From: Akkermansiaceae bacterium
GTDB lineage: Bacteria; Verrucomicrobiota; Verrucomicrobiia; Verrucomicrobiales; Akkermansiaceae
Reading direction: 5' to 3'
DNA length: 64,000 nucleotides
Assembly (NCBI GenBank): GCA_903906515.1
Contig: CAIVKO010000004.1
Coordinates: 17,408 to 81,407, forward strand
Positions 43,318 to 51,909 of this stretch are shown one piece after another. The position numbers and the translations under genes are program-made. The notes under the pieces were generated by a model. The model did no database searches, had not been told where the DNA came from, and was given only the letters and a program-made list of their open reading frames with translations. Numbering within the stretch: the stretch's first letter is position 1; every line of letters starts with the position of its first letter.

Positions 43318-43977
43318 TTGAAACCACCCACTGATAGAACCCGGCCCTGGATTTCCGTGAACCTTGCGGTCTCTGCCGACGGCAAGACCAGCGATGTTGC
43401 GGGCCTTCCGTCCGGATGGACATCCAGAGCGGATCACGATCGATTGTTAGATCTTCGCGCCACTGCCGGAGCACTACTCGTCGGCAGGCGGACACTGGTG
43501 GCTGATTGCATGACCCTGACCTGCCCGGGCAGGGAGATCCAACCGCTGCGTTGCGTGGTCGCAGGAAGTGGTGAGGTTCCCGAATACCATCCCTTGTTCG
43601 AACGGGCGGGCGGTGCCATCCACTGGTTGGTCACCGGCGAGCCCCCTTCCCTCGTGCTGCGGTTTCCGGCGGAGGTCACGGTCCATCGAGGAACGCTGGC
43701 GGATTTCCTAACAACCATCAAAACCCAACTCGGCGTGGATCACGTCCACTGCGAGGGAGGCGGCACCTTGATCCGCATGCTGGCGGAAATGGATGCGATC
43801 GACGAACTACACCTGACTCTTGCTGGCCACACACTGTTCGGCGGACAAGAGGCACCAACGCCGACCGGATCACCTTCGGACTATCTGCCGAAGTCGCTTG
43901 AGTTCCGCATCAGCAGGTTCGAAGCCTCTCCCGGAACCGGGGAATGCTTCATGAGCTACAGGCGGCACGCTCAGTGA
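43318..43977 (+). CDS. RibD C-terminal reductase domain protein
   Basis: A 219-residue stand-alone dihydrofolate-reductase-like domain of the RibD C-terminal family. Markers are WISVNLAVSADGKTSD, ALLVGRRTLVAD and the late CEGGGTLIRMLAEMDAIDELHLT segment. The deaminase domain of full RibD is absent, so it may act as the pyrimidine reductase of riboflavin synthesis or as a related NADPH reductase. The start is TTG, 4 bases after the peptidase stop. Its last bases overlap the end of a small lipoprotein gene on the other strand. Confidence 0.82.
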   Translation: MKPPTDRTRPWISVNLAVSADGKTSDVAGLPSGWTSRADHDRLLDLRATAGALLVGRRTLVADCMTLTCPGREIQPLRCVVAGSGEVPEYHPLFERAGGAIHWLVTGEPPSLVLRFPAEVTVHRGTLADFLTTIKTQLGVDHVHCEGGGTLIRMLAEMDAIDELHLTLAGHTLFGGQEAPTPTGSPSDYLPKSLEFRISRFEASPGTGECFMSYRRHAQ

Positions 43978-44138
43978 GCGGGTTTTTCGTGGGTATCACC
44001 GTGACCCGCGGCAGGAGCCGCATGGCTGTCGTGAGACTCGTTGAGTTGTTTGGTGCCATCGGGTCCATCGAACTCATGGCGTTCGCAGGAGACGCCCAAC
44101 ATCGCAACAGCCAGCAGCAGCATGGAAAAAAGTTTCAT
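43971..44138 (-). CDS. Small lipoprotein (55 residues)
   Basis: Below the ORF-track cut-off. From the ATG at 44138 the protein is MKLFSMLLLAVAMLGVSC and then about 37 residues rich in His, Asp, Gly and Ala (ending HGDTHEKPAH). The hydrophobic leader with GVSC is a clear lipobox. The histidine-rich tail could bind metal. The overlapping plus-strand ORF 43944-44216 lacks such features and is taken to be its shadow. Convergent with the RibD-like gene, overlapping it by 7 bases. Function unknown. Confidence 0.65.
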   Translation of the reverse strand: MKLFSMLLLAVAMLGVSCERHEFDGPDGTKQLNESHDSHAAPAAGHGDTHEKPAH

Positions 44139-44437
44139 CGCGCCGCTTCTTTAGCCGCTCGCGGCGGAAACGCAACCCCCAAAGCTGAAAAGGAAATTGG
44201 AGATGGGGTAATTTGATATTGGGGATTTAAATTCAATGAATTAACCGCAACTGCAAACTCACTTTCTGGATGAGCCAAGTCGAATGTCCAAGTATTTGAA
44301 AATGAAAACCTAATGTCTCAATTTGACTTCACTGCGCTCCGTCCAACCAGAATGGTTTCGCATGATTTTCCAAGCCGCCGAAAGCGGCCACTGGTTTCAA
44401 ATCCCCAATTTCCTTTCAAGCATCAGAGGTTTTGGGC
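44139..44437. other. AT-rich intergenic region with an imperfect inverted repeat
   Basis: About 300 bases without a supportable gene. ATTGGGGATTTAAA near 44217 reappears inverted as TTTCAAATCCCCAAT near 44395, and GGAAATTGG occurs in the same relative positions, so the region is bounded by imperfect inverted repeats. It may be a small non-coding insertion. ORFs here have no coding character. Confidence 0.35.
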
Positions 44438-45055
44438 TCAGCAGGACATCGAAAGCAAGGGCGATGGAATCGCAATCACCTGCATCCCGGCACGCTCGGC
44501 GGCGAGAATCCCGGAGGGAGCGTCATCAAGGGCCAAACATTTGGCTGGCGCTACTCCGACGAGGCGGGCGGCGTAGAGGAACACATCCGGCTCGGGTTTC
44601 CCGATCGGCACATCATCCACCGTCACCACTTCGTCAAACCAGTCCGAAATACCCACAACGTGAAGGATTTTCTCCACCACCATGCGGGTGCCGCCACTGG
44701 CGATCGCCATCGGCACCTTACCACGCAGTGAAGCCGCGAAATCCGCAACCTCATCGATCAGGGTGATCGTTTTCAAACGCTTCAGAAACGCCTCGCGTTT
44801 GGCGAAAGCAACGGCTTCGGGATCGAGTCGCAGGTCATACTCATCGTTGAGTTCCACCACGATATCGCGGGTTGGGCGGCCTCCCATGGCCATGAAGACG
44901 TCCTCTTTGAAAATGCCACCCGCGCCATAAAGAGCGAGAGCCTCGCACCACGCCTCAAAGTGCGCCGGCATGGAATCCACCAAAGTTCCGTCACAATCGA
45001 AAATCACAGCGTCAAAACCGCACTTGGGGAAGGAAAAGGGACCGATACTTGCCAT
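44438..45055 (-). CDS. HAD-superfamily hydrolase, beta-phosphoglucomutase-like
   Basis: 205 residues from the ATG at 45055; the longer ORF-track start adds 69 residues that are the out-of-frame reading of the upstream small gene. Motif I is FDCDGTLVDS (nucleophile and acid-base Asp), motif II is the serine in ASGGTR, and motif III/IV is GKPEPDVFLYAA with ALDDAPSGI. A small alpha-helical cap follows motif I. It is a sugar-phosphate phosphatase or phosphomutase of the PGMB/YqaB kind. Substrate unknown. Confidence 0.88.
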   Translation of the reverse strand: MASIGPFSFPKCGFDAVIFDCDGTLVDSMPAHFEAWCEALALYGAGGIFKEDVFMAMGGRPTRDIVVELNDEYDLRLDPEAVAFAKREAFLKRLKTITLIDEVADFAASLRGKVPMAIASGGTRMVVEKILHVVGISDWFDEVVTVDDVPIGKPEPDVFLYAARLVGVAPAKCLALDDAPSGILAAERAGMQVIAIPSPLLSMSC

Positions 45056-45068
45056 GGCGCGGCAGGCA

Positions 45069-45269
45069 TTAGTGGCTATCCAGCAGATTGGCAAGACTGG
45101 GGTTGGAAAAAATAACGATTTTTTCCTCAGAGCCGGTCTGAATATTCTCGAAGGCAGGGACCTTCTTTGCCTGCGTCCATGCGGTATGCGCTTCGCGGCT
45201 GCTTGTGCCGCTAATGCGGCCAAGGCATTCCGAGCGGTCCGAGAGAATGAGGTGTGAACCATCGTCCAT
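45069..45269 (-). CDS. Small hypothetical protein
   Basis: A 66-residue ORF with ATG at 45269, ending 13 bases before the HAD gene start on the same strand. MDDGSHLILSDRSECLGRISG, then a charged middle and a hydrophobic IVIFSNPSLANLL end. No known motif. It is kept because it fills the space between recG and the HAD gene, begins with a clean ATG and has protein-like composition, but it may be spurious. Confidence 0.5.
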   Translation of the reverse strand: MDDGSHLILSDRSECLGRISGTSSREAHTAWTQAKKVPAFENIQTGSEEKIVIFSNPSLANLLDSH

Positions 45270-45364
45270 GATTCGATTTTAAAGCATTTTCATGGCCGCC
45301 CGCGCTCTCATTCCATTCGACGGACCGCCCGGAGGATCGGTCCCTGCCATTTTAAGACAGCCTC

Positions 45365-47428
45365 TCAACTCGTCACGGAAAGCGCGGCCATCGGCGAATC
45401 CTCGTGAATGAGGCTGAGCAGGGTTTGATGGGGGCCGTCCAGGTGCGGGTCTTCGGTCAAAATCCGGTCGGCAAGGGCGCGGGCCTCGCGGAGGAGCGCC
45501 GTGTCTGCAAGAAAATCCGTAAAGCGCAGGTCGGAGAGCCCGCTTTGCAGGGTGCCCAGCACGTCGCCCGGGCCACGCAGGCGGAGGTCGGCCTCGGCGA
45601 TTTCGAAGCCGTCGGCGGAATCCTCCAGGACTTTGAGTTTTTCCATGGCTTCCGGGTTTTTCCCGTCGGTCAGCAAAACGCAATATCCCTTGTGCCCACC
45701 CCTGCCGATGCGGCCGCGGAGTTGGTGGAGCTGGGCGAGGCCGAATCGTTCCGCGTGGTGCAGGATCATAACCGTGGCATTCGGCACGTCCAAGCCGACT
45801 TCGATCACGGTGGTGGAAACGAGCGCGTTGATTTCACCATCGCGGAACCGGCGCATCACTTGTTCCTTTTCCTCCGGGCGCAGTTTGCCATGAATCAGAC
45901 CAACCTCGTAGATCGGCAGCCGTTTTTTCCACTTCTCGAATGCCTCAGTGGCGGACTCTGCTTTAAGATTCTCGCTTTCCTCGACCAGCGGATAAACCAG
46001 ATAAGCCTGGCGTCCGACAGACAGTTGTTCCTTCACGAAAGTGGTGACATCGGATTGTTTGGGCCCCACCCGAACGCCCGTGACGATTTTCCCGCGACCG
46101 GGCGGTTTTTCATCGAGCAGAGAAACATCGAGGTCCCCGTAAATCGTCATCGTCAACGTGCGGGGAATCGGCGTGGCGGTCATCACCAGCACGTCCGGAA
46201 CCACGCCGCGGCGGATCAACGAGGCGCGCTGAGCGACACCAAACTTGTGCTGCTCGTCGATCACCACGAGCCCCAGATCGCCGAACAACGCGTCGTCGTA
46301 AAGCAATGCGTGGGTGCCGATGATCATCTGTGCGGGGCCATCGAGTTCGAGGTGGCTGTTTTCGTCGCGATTGGCGGTGCGCAGGGAAATCCTGACTCCC
46401 AGAGGTTCCAGCCAGCGGCGGAAGGTGAGATAGTGTTGTTCCGCCAGGATCTGGGTGGGAGCCATGAGCGCCGCCTGGCAACCGGAATCGATGGCCAACA
46501 GCATCGCGGCCATGGCGACGAAGGTCTTGCCGGAGCCGACATCGCCCTGCAACAGACGGTTCATCGGGCGGGGCGTGCGCATGTCCGCGACAATCTCGCG
46601 GATCGAGCGCTTCTGCGCTCCCGTGAGATCGAACGGCAGACTCTGATAGAATGCGGTGAGCAAGGCGGTGCGCTTGCCGAGGATGCGCCCGGTTTGTTCC
46701 TGATGGCGCGAGCGCCGCCACGCGACGTTGAGCTGGATACCGAAGAATTCCTCAAGCGCGAACCTGCGACGCGCGGCCTGTGCAAGTTCGATGGATTCCG
46801 GGAAATGCGCGGTTTTCAATGCGCCGGCGCGGGGCAGCGCCGAATCCACCTGGAAGGCAACCCCGAGCGTGTCGGGATCACACTGCGACAGAAGCAGATG
46901 CATAATTTCGCGTAGCCGCCGCTGGGCGATGCCCGCGATGTTCCGATAGATCGGGACAATGCGTTCGAGATGGATCGATTCCGCCTCATTTTCATCCTCG
47001 CGCAGGACCTCGAACTCCGGATGATCGATGATCAACCGCCCGTTGGAATCCTTGACCTTGCCATAGAGCACGACCTGCTGGCCGGTGGCCACCAGTTTGT
47101 GAATGAACGGCATGTTGAACCAACGGCAGGTGATTTTCCCCGAACCAAAAACACCGCCAGTGCCATCCAGAACGACGGCTTCATAAAATCCTCCTCCACG
47201 TCCGAAATGACGCTTTGAGGAATCAATCACCATGCCACGCAGGCAAACGGCGGAAGCCGTCGGCTGATTAGGGAACGCATCAAACCGCCGGCGATCCTCG
47301 TAACGTTTCGGCAAGTGATCCAGCACTTGTGCGGCGGTCTGCAGACCCGCCGCTGCCAGTGCCGCCACCTCCTTGGCGGGCAGCACCGACCATGTGACCA
47401 ATTCGTTGCGAGCCGAAATCACGGGCAT
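45365..47428 (-). CDS. recG: ATP-dependent DNA helicase RecG
   Basis: A 687-residue protein with the RecG plan. It has an N-terminal wedge/OB domain (residues 60-160), then an SF2 helicase with Walker A LQGDVGSGKTFVA, the DEQH box of motif II, TATPIPRTL (motif III), and the C-terminal TRG-type segment. RecG remodels stalled forks and Holliday junctions. The start is 2 bases from the stop of the DUF971 gene, so the two are co-transcribed and were originally downstream of yggS. Confidence 0.95.
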   Translation of the reverse strand: MPVISARNELVTWSVLPAKEVAALAAAGLQTAAQVLDHLPKRYEDRRRFDAFPNQPTASAVCLRGMVIDSSKRHFGRGGGFYEAVVLDGTGGVFGSGKITCRWFNMPFIHKLVATGQQVVLYGKVKDSNGRLIIDHPEFEVLREDENEAESIHLERIVPIYRNIAGIAQRRLREIMHLLLSQCDPDTLGVAFQVDSALPRAGALKTAHFPESIELAQAARRRFALEEFFGIQLNVAWRRSRHQEQTGRILGKRTALLTAFYQSLPFDLTGAQKRSIREIVADMRTPRPMNRLLQGDVGSGKTFVAMAAMLLAIDSGCQAALMAPTQILAEQHYLTFRRWLEPLGVRISLRTANRDENSHLELDGPAQMIIGTHALLYDDALFGDLGLVVIDEQHKFGVAQRASLIRRGVVPDVLVMTATPIPRTLTMTIYGDLDVSLLDEKPPGRGKIVTGVRVGPKQSDVTTFVKEQLSVGRQAYLVYPLVEESENLKAESATEAFEKWKKRLPIYEVGLIHGKLRPEEKEQVMRRFRDGEINALVSTTVIEVGLDVPNATVMILHHAERFGLAQLHQLRGRIGRGGHKGYCVLLTDGKNPEAMEKLKVLEDSADGFEIAEADLRLRGPGDVLGTLQSGLSDLRFTDFLADTALLREARALADRILTEDPHLDGPHQTLLSLIHEDSPMAALSVTS

Positions 47429-47430
47429 TT

Positions 47431-47742
47431 CTACGCGGGTGGCAGTTGGGCGAGTTTTTGGAGATAGGCGTAGGCATAAATGCCGGACGCGTGCCCATCC
47501 CCCCAGGAAAACTGGATGGCATATCCGCCAACCTGTTCGAATTTTTTCAGATCGAAAGCTTTCGGTCCATACTCGACCTTCGGGCGGACCACCCGGCCAA
47601 GAGCATCAGGCTCACCTTGGCAGGCCGCACACGGACACGCCCGCCGCAGCAACGGCAGCGGCAGATAAGCCTCAAATCCGTCCGCAAACGAAAGCGCGAG
47701 CTCGTCGCCGATCACGGCTGCATTTTCAAGAATCAATGACAT
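47431..47742 (-). CDS. DUF971 domain protein
   Basis: 103 residues from the ATG at 47742 (an upstream GTG at 47757 adds five). The LALSFADGFEAYLPLPLLRRACPCAAC segment with its paired cysteines and the WGDGHASGIYAYAYL end are those of DUF971, the zinc-binding domain also found at the N-terminus of gamma-butyrobetaine hydroxylase. Stand-alone members are sometimes linked to iron-sulfur or Mrp proteins, but the function is not fixed. It lies directly after the duplicated yggS tail. Confidence 0.85.
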   Translation of the reverse strand: MSLILENAAVIGDELALSFADGFEAYLPLPLLRRACPCAACQGEPDALGRVVRPKVEYGPKAFDLKKFEQVGGYAIQFSWGDGHASGIYAYAYLQKLAQLPPA

Positions 47743-47756
47743 GCCGGGAGCATGCA

Positions 47757-47822
47757 CTCATCCCAGCTCGCCGTCCACCCGATAGGCGCGTTTGCCGAAA
47801 ATCGCGGTATCAACCCGGACGA
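47757..47822 (-). repeat. Duplicated 3' end of yggS (left direct repeat flanking vapBC)
   Basis: Positions 47757-47799 are identical over 43 bases to 48545-48587. Similarity continues to about 47822 with five differences. Read on the minus strand it still encodes TAIFGKRAYRVDGELG and the stop of yggS. The intact gene has the same sequence at its own 3' end on the other side of the vapBC module. The repeat therefore brackets the toxin-antitoxin genes and marks an insertion that restored the end of its target gene. Confidence 0.85.
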
Positions 47823-47824
47823 CA

Positions 47825-48259
47825 TCAAGCTTTGCCCGTGGCGAGAGGGGTAAGGAGTTTTATTTCTGGAAAGTAAGCCTGGTAGCGACTGACATCGGCG
47901 GTGGCCAGGGACAGATTCAGGATGGAAGCATGCGCGCCAATGAAAAAATCGGGAAGCGGGGACTTTGGAGCTGCCGGAGCGTCCTGTTTACGTCGATTTT
48001 CCAGATAGACCGCATAAGCCTGAGCGCAACGGAGGCTTGCGGCGGAGGGAAGATCGAGAATGACGACACCAAGAGTTTCAAGACGCCCAGCGACCGTCTC
48101 GGGCATAAGATCGCCCACACACAATTCGGCGAGGACTACCGGATTGATGGCTACACCAGCTCCCAGTAATCCTTTACGAATTAGATCGGACGCCCAAACA
48201 TGAAATCGGGCAGAGGGATCGAATGCGTCGATAAGCACGTTGGTGTCCAGTAGGATCAC
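47825..48259 (-). CDS. vapC: PIN-domain ribonuclease toxin (VapC type)
   Basis: A 144-residue PIN protein. The acidic residues of the active site are visible: D5 in LLDTNVLID, E45 in VLAELCVG, D104 in LPDFFIGAHA and D122 in LATADVSRY. VapC toxins cleave tRNA or rRNA with Mg2+. The stop falls 3 bases from the duplicated yggS tail, so the gene fits the insertion boundaries exactly. It overlaps the antitoxin gene by 4 bases. Confidence 0.88.
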   Translation of the reverse strand: MILLDTNVLIDAFDPSARFHVWASDLIRKGLLGAGVAINPVVLAELCVGDLMPETVAGRLETLGVVILDLPSAASLRCAQAYAVYLENRRKQDAPAAPKSPLPDFFIGAHASILNLSLATADVSRYQAYFPEIKLLTPLATGKA

Positions 48260-48489
48260 GGTTCGCGTGTGAGGGTTCTAAGCTGTTCCCAGTTCATTCT
48301 CGGAGTGAGAGCGGCAGTGGTAAGTAAATCATCGATTTCTGCTCGCTTGGGTTTGGACTTTTTGGGAGCAGGAATGACCATGGCCAATTCGTAATGTCCG
48401 GGTCCGGCTTCTCGAACGGCATAGCATTCGCCGGGCTTGGCACCCGGAAGAACCAGACGACGTTTGGTGTCGATGGTTTGAACTTTCAT
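48256..48489 (-). CDS. vapB: AbrB-like antitoxin (VapB type)
   Basis: 77 residues from the ATG at 48489; the ORF-track start 60 bases upstream runs into the yggS end. The N-terminal VQTIDTKRRLVLPGAKPGE is the swapped-hairpin AbrB/SpoVT DNA-binding fold, and the C-terminal PRMNWEQLRTLTREP would wrap the toxin. As in other vapBC pairs the antitoxin comes first and presumably represses the operon. Confidence 0.8.
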   Translation of the reverse strand: MKVQTIDTKRRLVLPGAKPGECYAVREAGPGHYELAMVIPAPKKSKPKRAEIDDLLTTAALTPRMNWEQLRTLTREP

Positions 48490-48490
48490 G

Positions 48491-48524
48491 GTGGGATTCT
48501 CCCACATGTAGAGGTTATTGTCAA
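48491..48524 (-). promoter_or_regulatory. Candidate vapBC promoter and operator
   Basis: On the minus strand TTGACA (plus 48519-48524) is followed 17 bases later by GAGAAT, an acceptable -35/-10 pair just upstream of vapB. The palindrome GTGGGATTCTCCCAC (48491-48505) overlaps the -10 and is a good candidate for antitoxin binding. The module thus carries its own promoter inside the inserted segment. Confidence 0.5.
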
Positions 48525-48545
48525 CGATTGTAATGCGGACTCCGC

Positions 48546-49256
48546 TCATCCCAGCTCGCCGTCCACCCGATAGGCGCGTTTGCCGAAGATTGCGGTGCCG
48601 ACCCGGACGTGGGTGGCTCCTTCCTCGATAGCGACTTCGAAATCGCCGCTCATGCCCATACTGAGAAACGAGAGTGGAACTCCGGATTCACGCGCCAACT
48701 CATCGCGCAGATTCCGCAGATCAACAAACCAATGCCGAGCGGACTCGGCGTCCGGACCGACGGGCGGGATGGTCATCAGCCCGAGGATTTCGAGGCGTTC
48801 CAAGGCAAGCAGAGCATCGATTTCCGCGCGGATGGTTTCGGGTTCGAAGCCGCCCTTGCTGGCTTCTCCGCCGACGTTGACCTGCAAAAACACCTTGGGA
48901 AAAAGCCCGAGTTCTTTTGCAATTTCATCGGTGTAGGATGCGAGCCTCAGAGAATCGATGGCATGGATCACCTCGAATTTTTGGAGAATTCGACGCACCT
49001 TGTTGCGCTGGACGCCGCCGATGAAATGCCAGTGAAGATGGCCGGGTAGGAGGTCGATCTTGCCCTCCGCCTCCTGCAACTTGCTCTCGCCGAAACAGGC
49101 GTGACCTGCAGCTACCGCGTCCCGAACGGCATCCGCCGGAAAGGTCTTGGAGACGGCGACTAACTCGACGGAATCCACGTCCCTAGCCGCACGCGAGCAT
49201 GCTGCTGCGACGCGGTCCTTGATTTCCCCCAGATTCGCAGCGACGTCCGACATCAT
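48546..49256 (-). CDS. yggS: YggS family PLP-binding homeostasis protein
   Basis: A 236-residue alanine-racemase-fold protein. The PLP lysine is in VELVAVSKTFP (about residue 37), followed by GESKLQEAEGK, HWHFIGGVQRNK, and the phosphate-binding SMGMSGDFEVAIEEGATHVRVGTAIFG. YggS binds pyridoxal phosphate without catalysis and balances vitamin B6 and amino acid pools. Its last 66 bases are present a second time beyond vapBC. Before insertion the order was yggS-DUF971-recG. Confidence 0.93.
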   Translation of the reverse strand: MMSDVAANLGEIKDRVAAACSRAARDVDSVELVAVSKTFPADAVRDAVAAGHACFGESKLQEAEGKIDLLPGHLHWHFIGGVQRNKVRRILQKFEVIHAIDSLRLASYTDEIAKELGLFPKVFLQVNVGGEASKGGFEPETIRAEIDALLALERLEILGLMTIPPVGPDAESARHWFVDLRNLRDELARESGVPLSFLSMGMSGDFEVAIEEGATHVRVGTAIFGKRAYRVDGELG

Positions 49257-49275
49257 AGGATCCGGGTGAAATCAC

Positions 49276-51516
49276 TCACTTGATCACGCCCGCCATCTTG
49301 GCATTTTCCGTCATATCGACGAGATCGCGCAGCACTGCGAGGGACTCGCGTTTCACGGGATCGAGGCCGGTGGGCCACTTGGGACTTTCATCAAGATCCT
49401 CGCCCTCGCCCTTGGCGCGGCGCATGTAATCACCGGATTCGCTAGTTGGATCGTAGGGCCTCAAACCCGCACCTTTTTCGAGGTCATCGAGAGTGATTTT
49501 GTAGAATTTGAAGGTCTGCTTGTCTAGTTTCGCTATTTTCTCGAAGCGTGCGCGTCGTTCGCTGTTGCGTTCCTTCTGCTCGACGTCGGACTCAGCGAGT
49601 TCCTTCTCGCGTTTGGCTTTATTCAACGAAACGGAATTCGACTTGATGCGGGTCTTGGCCTTGATCACGTCCTGAATCACATAGGCGAAATCCTTGTTTG
49701 CGTTCACACGTTCCTGGCTGAGTTCCTTGAGCCTGGGAATGAACAGCGCCTGCTTCTCCAGTGGAGAAAAACCGGCGGCTTGGCGGATTCGGTCGTGGGG
49801 CAGCGCGTGGTCGAGAAACTCCTCACCCACGTCGAGCGCATCCATCAGATTTGGCACCGCCACATCGGAAACCACACCCTGCATCTGGGTGGACGAGCCG
49901 GAAGGACGATAAAATTTCTGGATAGTCACCTTGAGATAGCCGGCATGGTTTCTCACAGCGAAAAGCGGCAACATCTTACCGATATCCATCGGTTGTTGGA
50001 CGGTTCCCTTGCCGAAAGTGGATGACTCACCGACGATGACCGCGCGGTTCATATCCTGAAGGGCACCGGCAAGGATTTCGCTAGCGGAGGCACTGCTTTT
50101 ATCGGTCATCACCACCATCGGGCCGGTGTAAATCGGCTTGCCGCGATCCGAATCCTTTACCTGGGTTTGGCCGAGCGTATTCTTGACCTGCACGACCGGC
50201 GCAGCGCCTGTGAAAAACCCGGTCATCCGGCGAACTTCTTCCAACGATCCGCCGCCATTGTTGCGCAGGTCGAGGATGAGTCCATCGATTTTCTCCTCCA
50301 CGAGGCGGTTGAGGATCCGTTCCACGTCCACCGAGCAGCGGACTTTTCCTTCGGCGAAATCCGCGTAAAACGACGGCAGGGTGAGTACCCCCAGACGACG
50401 CGGCATTCCTTTTTCGGTTTTCATTTCGATCACCTCGCCACTTGCCTGCTCGTCTTTCAGCTCCACCTTGTCACGCTTGATGACGATGAGCTTGGTCTCG
50501 CCGGAAGGGCCGGACACTGGCTCCACCTTGAGTGCCACAGAAGTACCTTCCTTGCCGCGGATCAAATCGACCACCTTGTCGATTTTCATGAACATGATGT
50601 CCACCATATCCTCAGGTTTTCCGGTATTGAGAGAATTCACAGCGACCACCCGGTCATTGAGCTTGAGTGTGCCCTCGCGGTCTGCCGGGCCACCGACAAC
50701 GATGCCCATGATCTTGGTGGCTCCATCCTCCTCGGCTTGGAGAAGGGCGCCCACTCCGACCAACGCATTTTTCATACTATCCTCGAAGCGGCTCATTTCG
50801 CGGAAACTCATGTAATCCGTGTGAGGATCATAAGCGCGGGCGACGGCACTCAGGAAATAATTAGCGACCTCCTCGTCATCCACGTCCTCCACACTGCCGA
50901 GGAACCGCTTGTAGCGCAGGGCGATCTTTTGTTTCGGACTGCGATCATCACTGCCGGGATCGGGCTTGCCTTGTTCTTTGGCGAGTTTGGTGAGCATTTC
51001 CCGGCGGAGGGTCTCGGCCAGCACCGCCTCACAGATCTGCTTGCGCCAGAGCGTGGCCGCCTCTTTTTCATTGCGCGGCCAGACAGCGTCCTTGCGGCTC
51101 ATCATGACCGACTCGTCCGCACTGAAATCGAAGTCCGGGCCATCCAAGAGCTTCTGAGTCTGAGCCACCCGTGCCTGCACCCGCTTTTTAAACAAGTCAT
51201 AGATCTCGGTCGCTACAGGCATGCAATTCCCTTGGAGCAGGAGCGTATGAAGCTTATCACCATAATCCGCATTGAAATGATTCACGTCTTCCTGAGTGAA
51301 ATAGAGTTTTTGTGAGTCGAGATCGCCCAGATAATCGGTCAGGAATCTCTTGCTCAGCTCCTCATTGAAAGGAAGGCGCGCAAAATGGCTGTTTTGCAGC
51401 ATGATGGCCATCTGACGGCCCACCTCGTTAAAATCCGCCTTCTGCGCCATGGCGGAGCAGGAAAGTGCGGCAAGGAGGGTGGTGCCGACGGCTTTGCGAA
51501 ACCAAGATATTGTCAT
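49276..51516 (-). CDS. prc: Carboxy-terminal processing protease (S41, Tsp/Prc type)
   Basis: A 746-residue exported protease with a signal peptide (residues 8-24). A helical N-terminal domain is followed by a PDZ domain (about residues 245-330) and an S41 catalytic core. The serine is in [11 protein letters not shown] and the lysine in [10 protein letters not shown], matching the Ser-Lys dyad of E. coli Tsp. The C-terminal region corresponds to DUF3340. It degrades periplasmic proteins from non-polar C-termini. It is translationally coupled to the upstream VF530-like gene. Confidence 0.93.
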   Translation of the reverse strand: MTISWFRKAVGTTLLAALSCSAMAQKADFNEVGRQMAIMLQNSHFARLPFNEELSKRFLTDYLGDLDSQKLYFTQEDVNHFNADYGDKLHTLLLQGNCMPVATEIYDLFKKRVQARVAQTQKLLDGPDFDFSADESVMMSRKDAVWPRNEKEAATLWRKQICEAVLAETLRREMLTKLAKEQGKPDPGSDDRSPKQKIALRYKRFLGSVEDVDDEEVANYFLSAVARAYDPHTDYMSFREMSRFEDSMKNALVGVGALLQAEEDGATKIMGIVVGGPADREGTLKLNDRVVAVNSLNTGKPEDMVDIMFMKIDKVVDLIRGKEGTSVALKVEPVSGPSGETKLIVIKRDKVELKDEQASGEVIEMKTEKGMPRRLGVLTLPSFYADFAEGKVRCSVDVERILNRLVEEKIDGLILDLRNNGGGSLEEVRRMTGFFTGAAPVVQVKNTLGQTQVKDSDRGKPIYTGPMVVMTDKSSASASEILAGALQDMNRAVIVGESSTFGKGTVQQPMDIGKMLPLFAVRNHAGYLKVTIQKFYRPSGSSTQMQGVVSDVAVPNLMDALDVGEEFLDHALPHDRIRQAAGFSPLEKQALFIPRLKELSQERVNANKDFAYVIQDVIKAKTRIKSNSVSLNKAKREKELAESDVEQKERNSERRARFEKIAKLDKQTFKFYKITLDDLEKGAGLRPYDPTSESGDYMRRAKGEGEDLDESPKWPTGLDPVKRESLAVLRDLVDMTENAKMAGVIK

Positions 51517-51815
51517 GAAGTTGAAACGGAGCTGGTTGGAAAATTGTTTCGGGAATCTGTCACGGATATTTCGGATGTCGATAAGGAAAATCCGCGTTCG
51601 CGGACGGCGTCATAGACATACCAGTCCTCCAGGCGCTTGCGTGCCCATGGGGTTTTGCGCAGGAAAGTGAGGCTGGATTTGATCGTCGGATCGAACATGA
51701 AACAACGGATTGGGATGCGGTCCGCCAGTTCCTGCCAGCCATGGCGATCCACCATTGTGCGCAGGACGGATTCCAAGGTCACGCCGTGCAGGGGATCATT
51801 CGGGTGGGATTGCAT
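51513..51815 (-). CDS. VF530 family protein
   Basis: A 100-residue protein whose first 75 residues match the small helical VF530/DUF2132 family ([21 protein letters not shown], then [30 protein letters not shown]). Family members are thought to bind DNA. The extra C-terminal 25 residues look unstructured. It overlaps the prc start by 4 bases. Confidence 0.88.
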   Translation of the reverse strand: MQSHPNDPLHGVTLESVLRTMVDRHGWQELADRIPIRCFMFDPTIKSSLTFLRKTPWARKRLEDWYVYDAVRERGFSLSTSEISVTDSRNNFPTSSVSTS

Positions 51816-51909
51816 GGGTTGAGTATCGCTGTTTTTCCACTGTGGGGCAATGTGTTATTTTCCCGCATTTCGTGGTTTCCAAATCCGGTGAGGGGCCCAA
51901 GAATCGGGC

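Noticed and set aside
43944-44216. Plus-strand 90-residue ORF
   Set aside because: Overlaps the end of the RibD-like gene and is antisense to a small lipoprotein gene that has a clear leader and lipobox.
45404-46915. 503-residue plus-strand ORF opposite recG
   Set aside because: Antisense shadow of recG in a high-GC gene; recG carries all helicase motifs.
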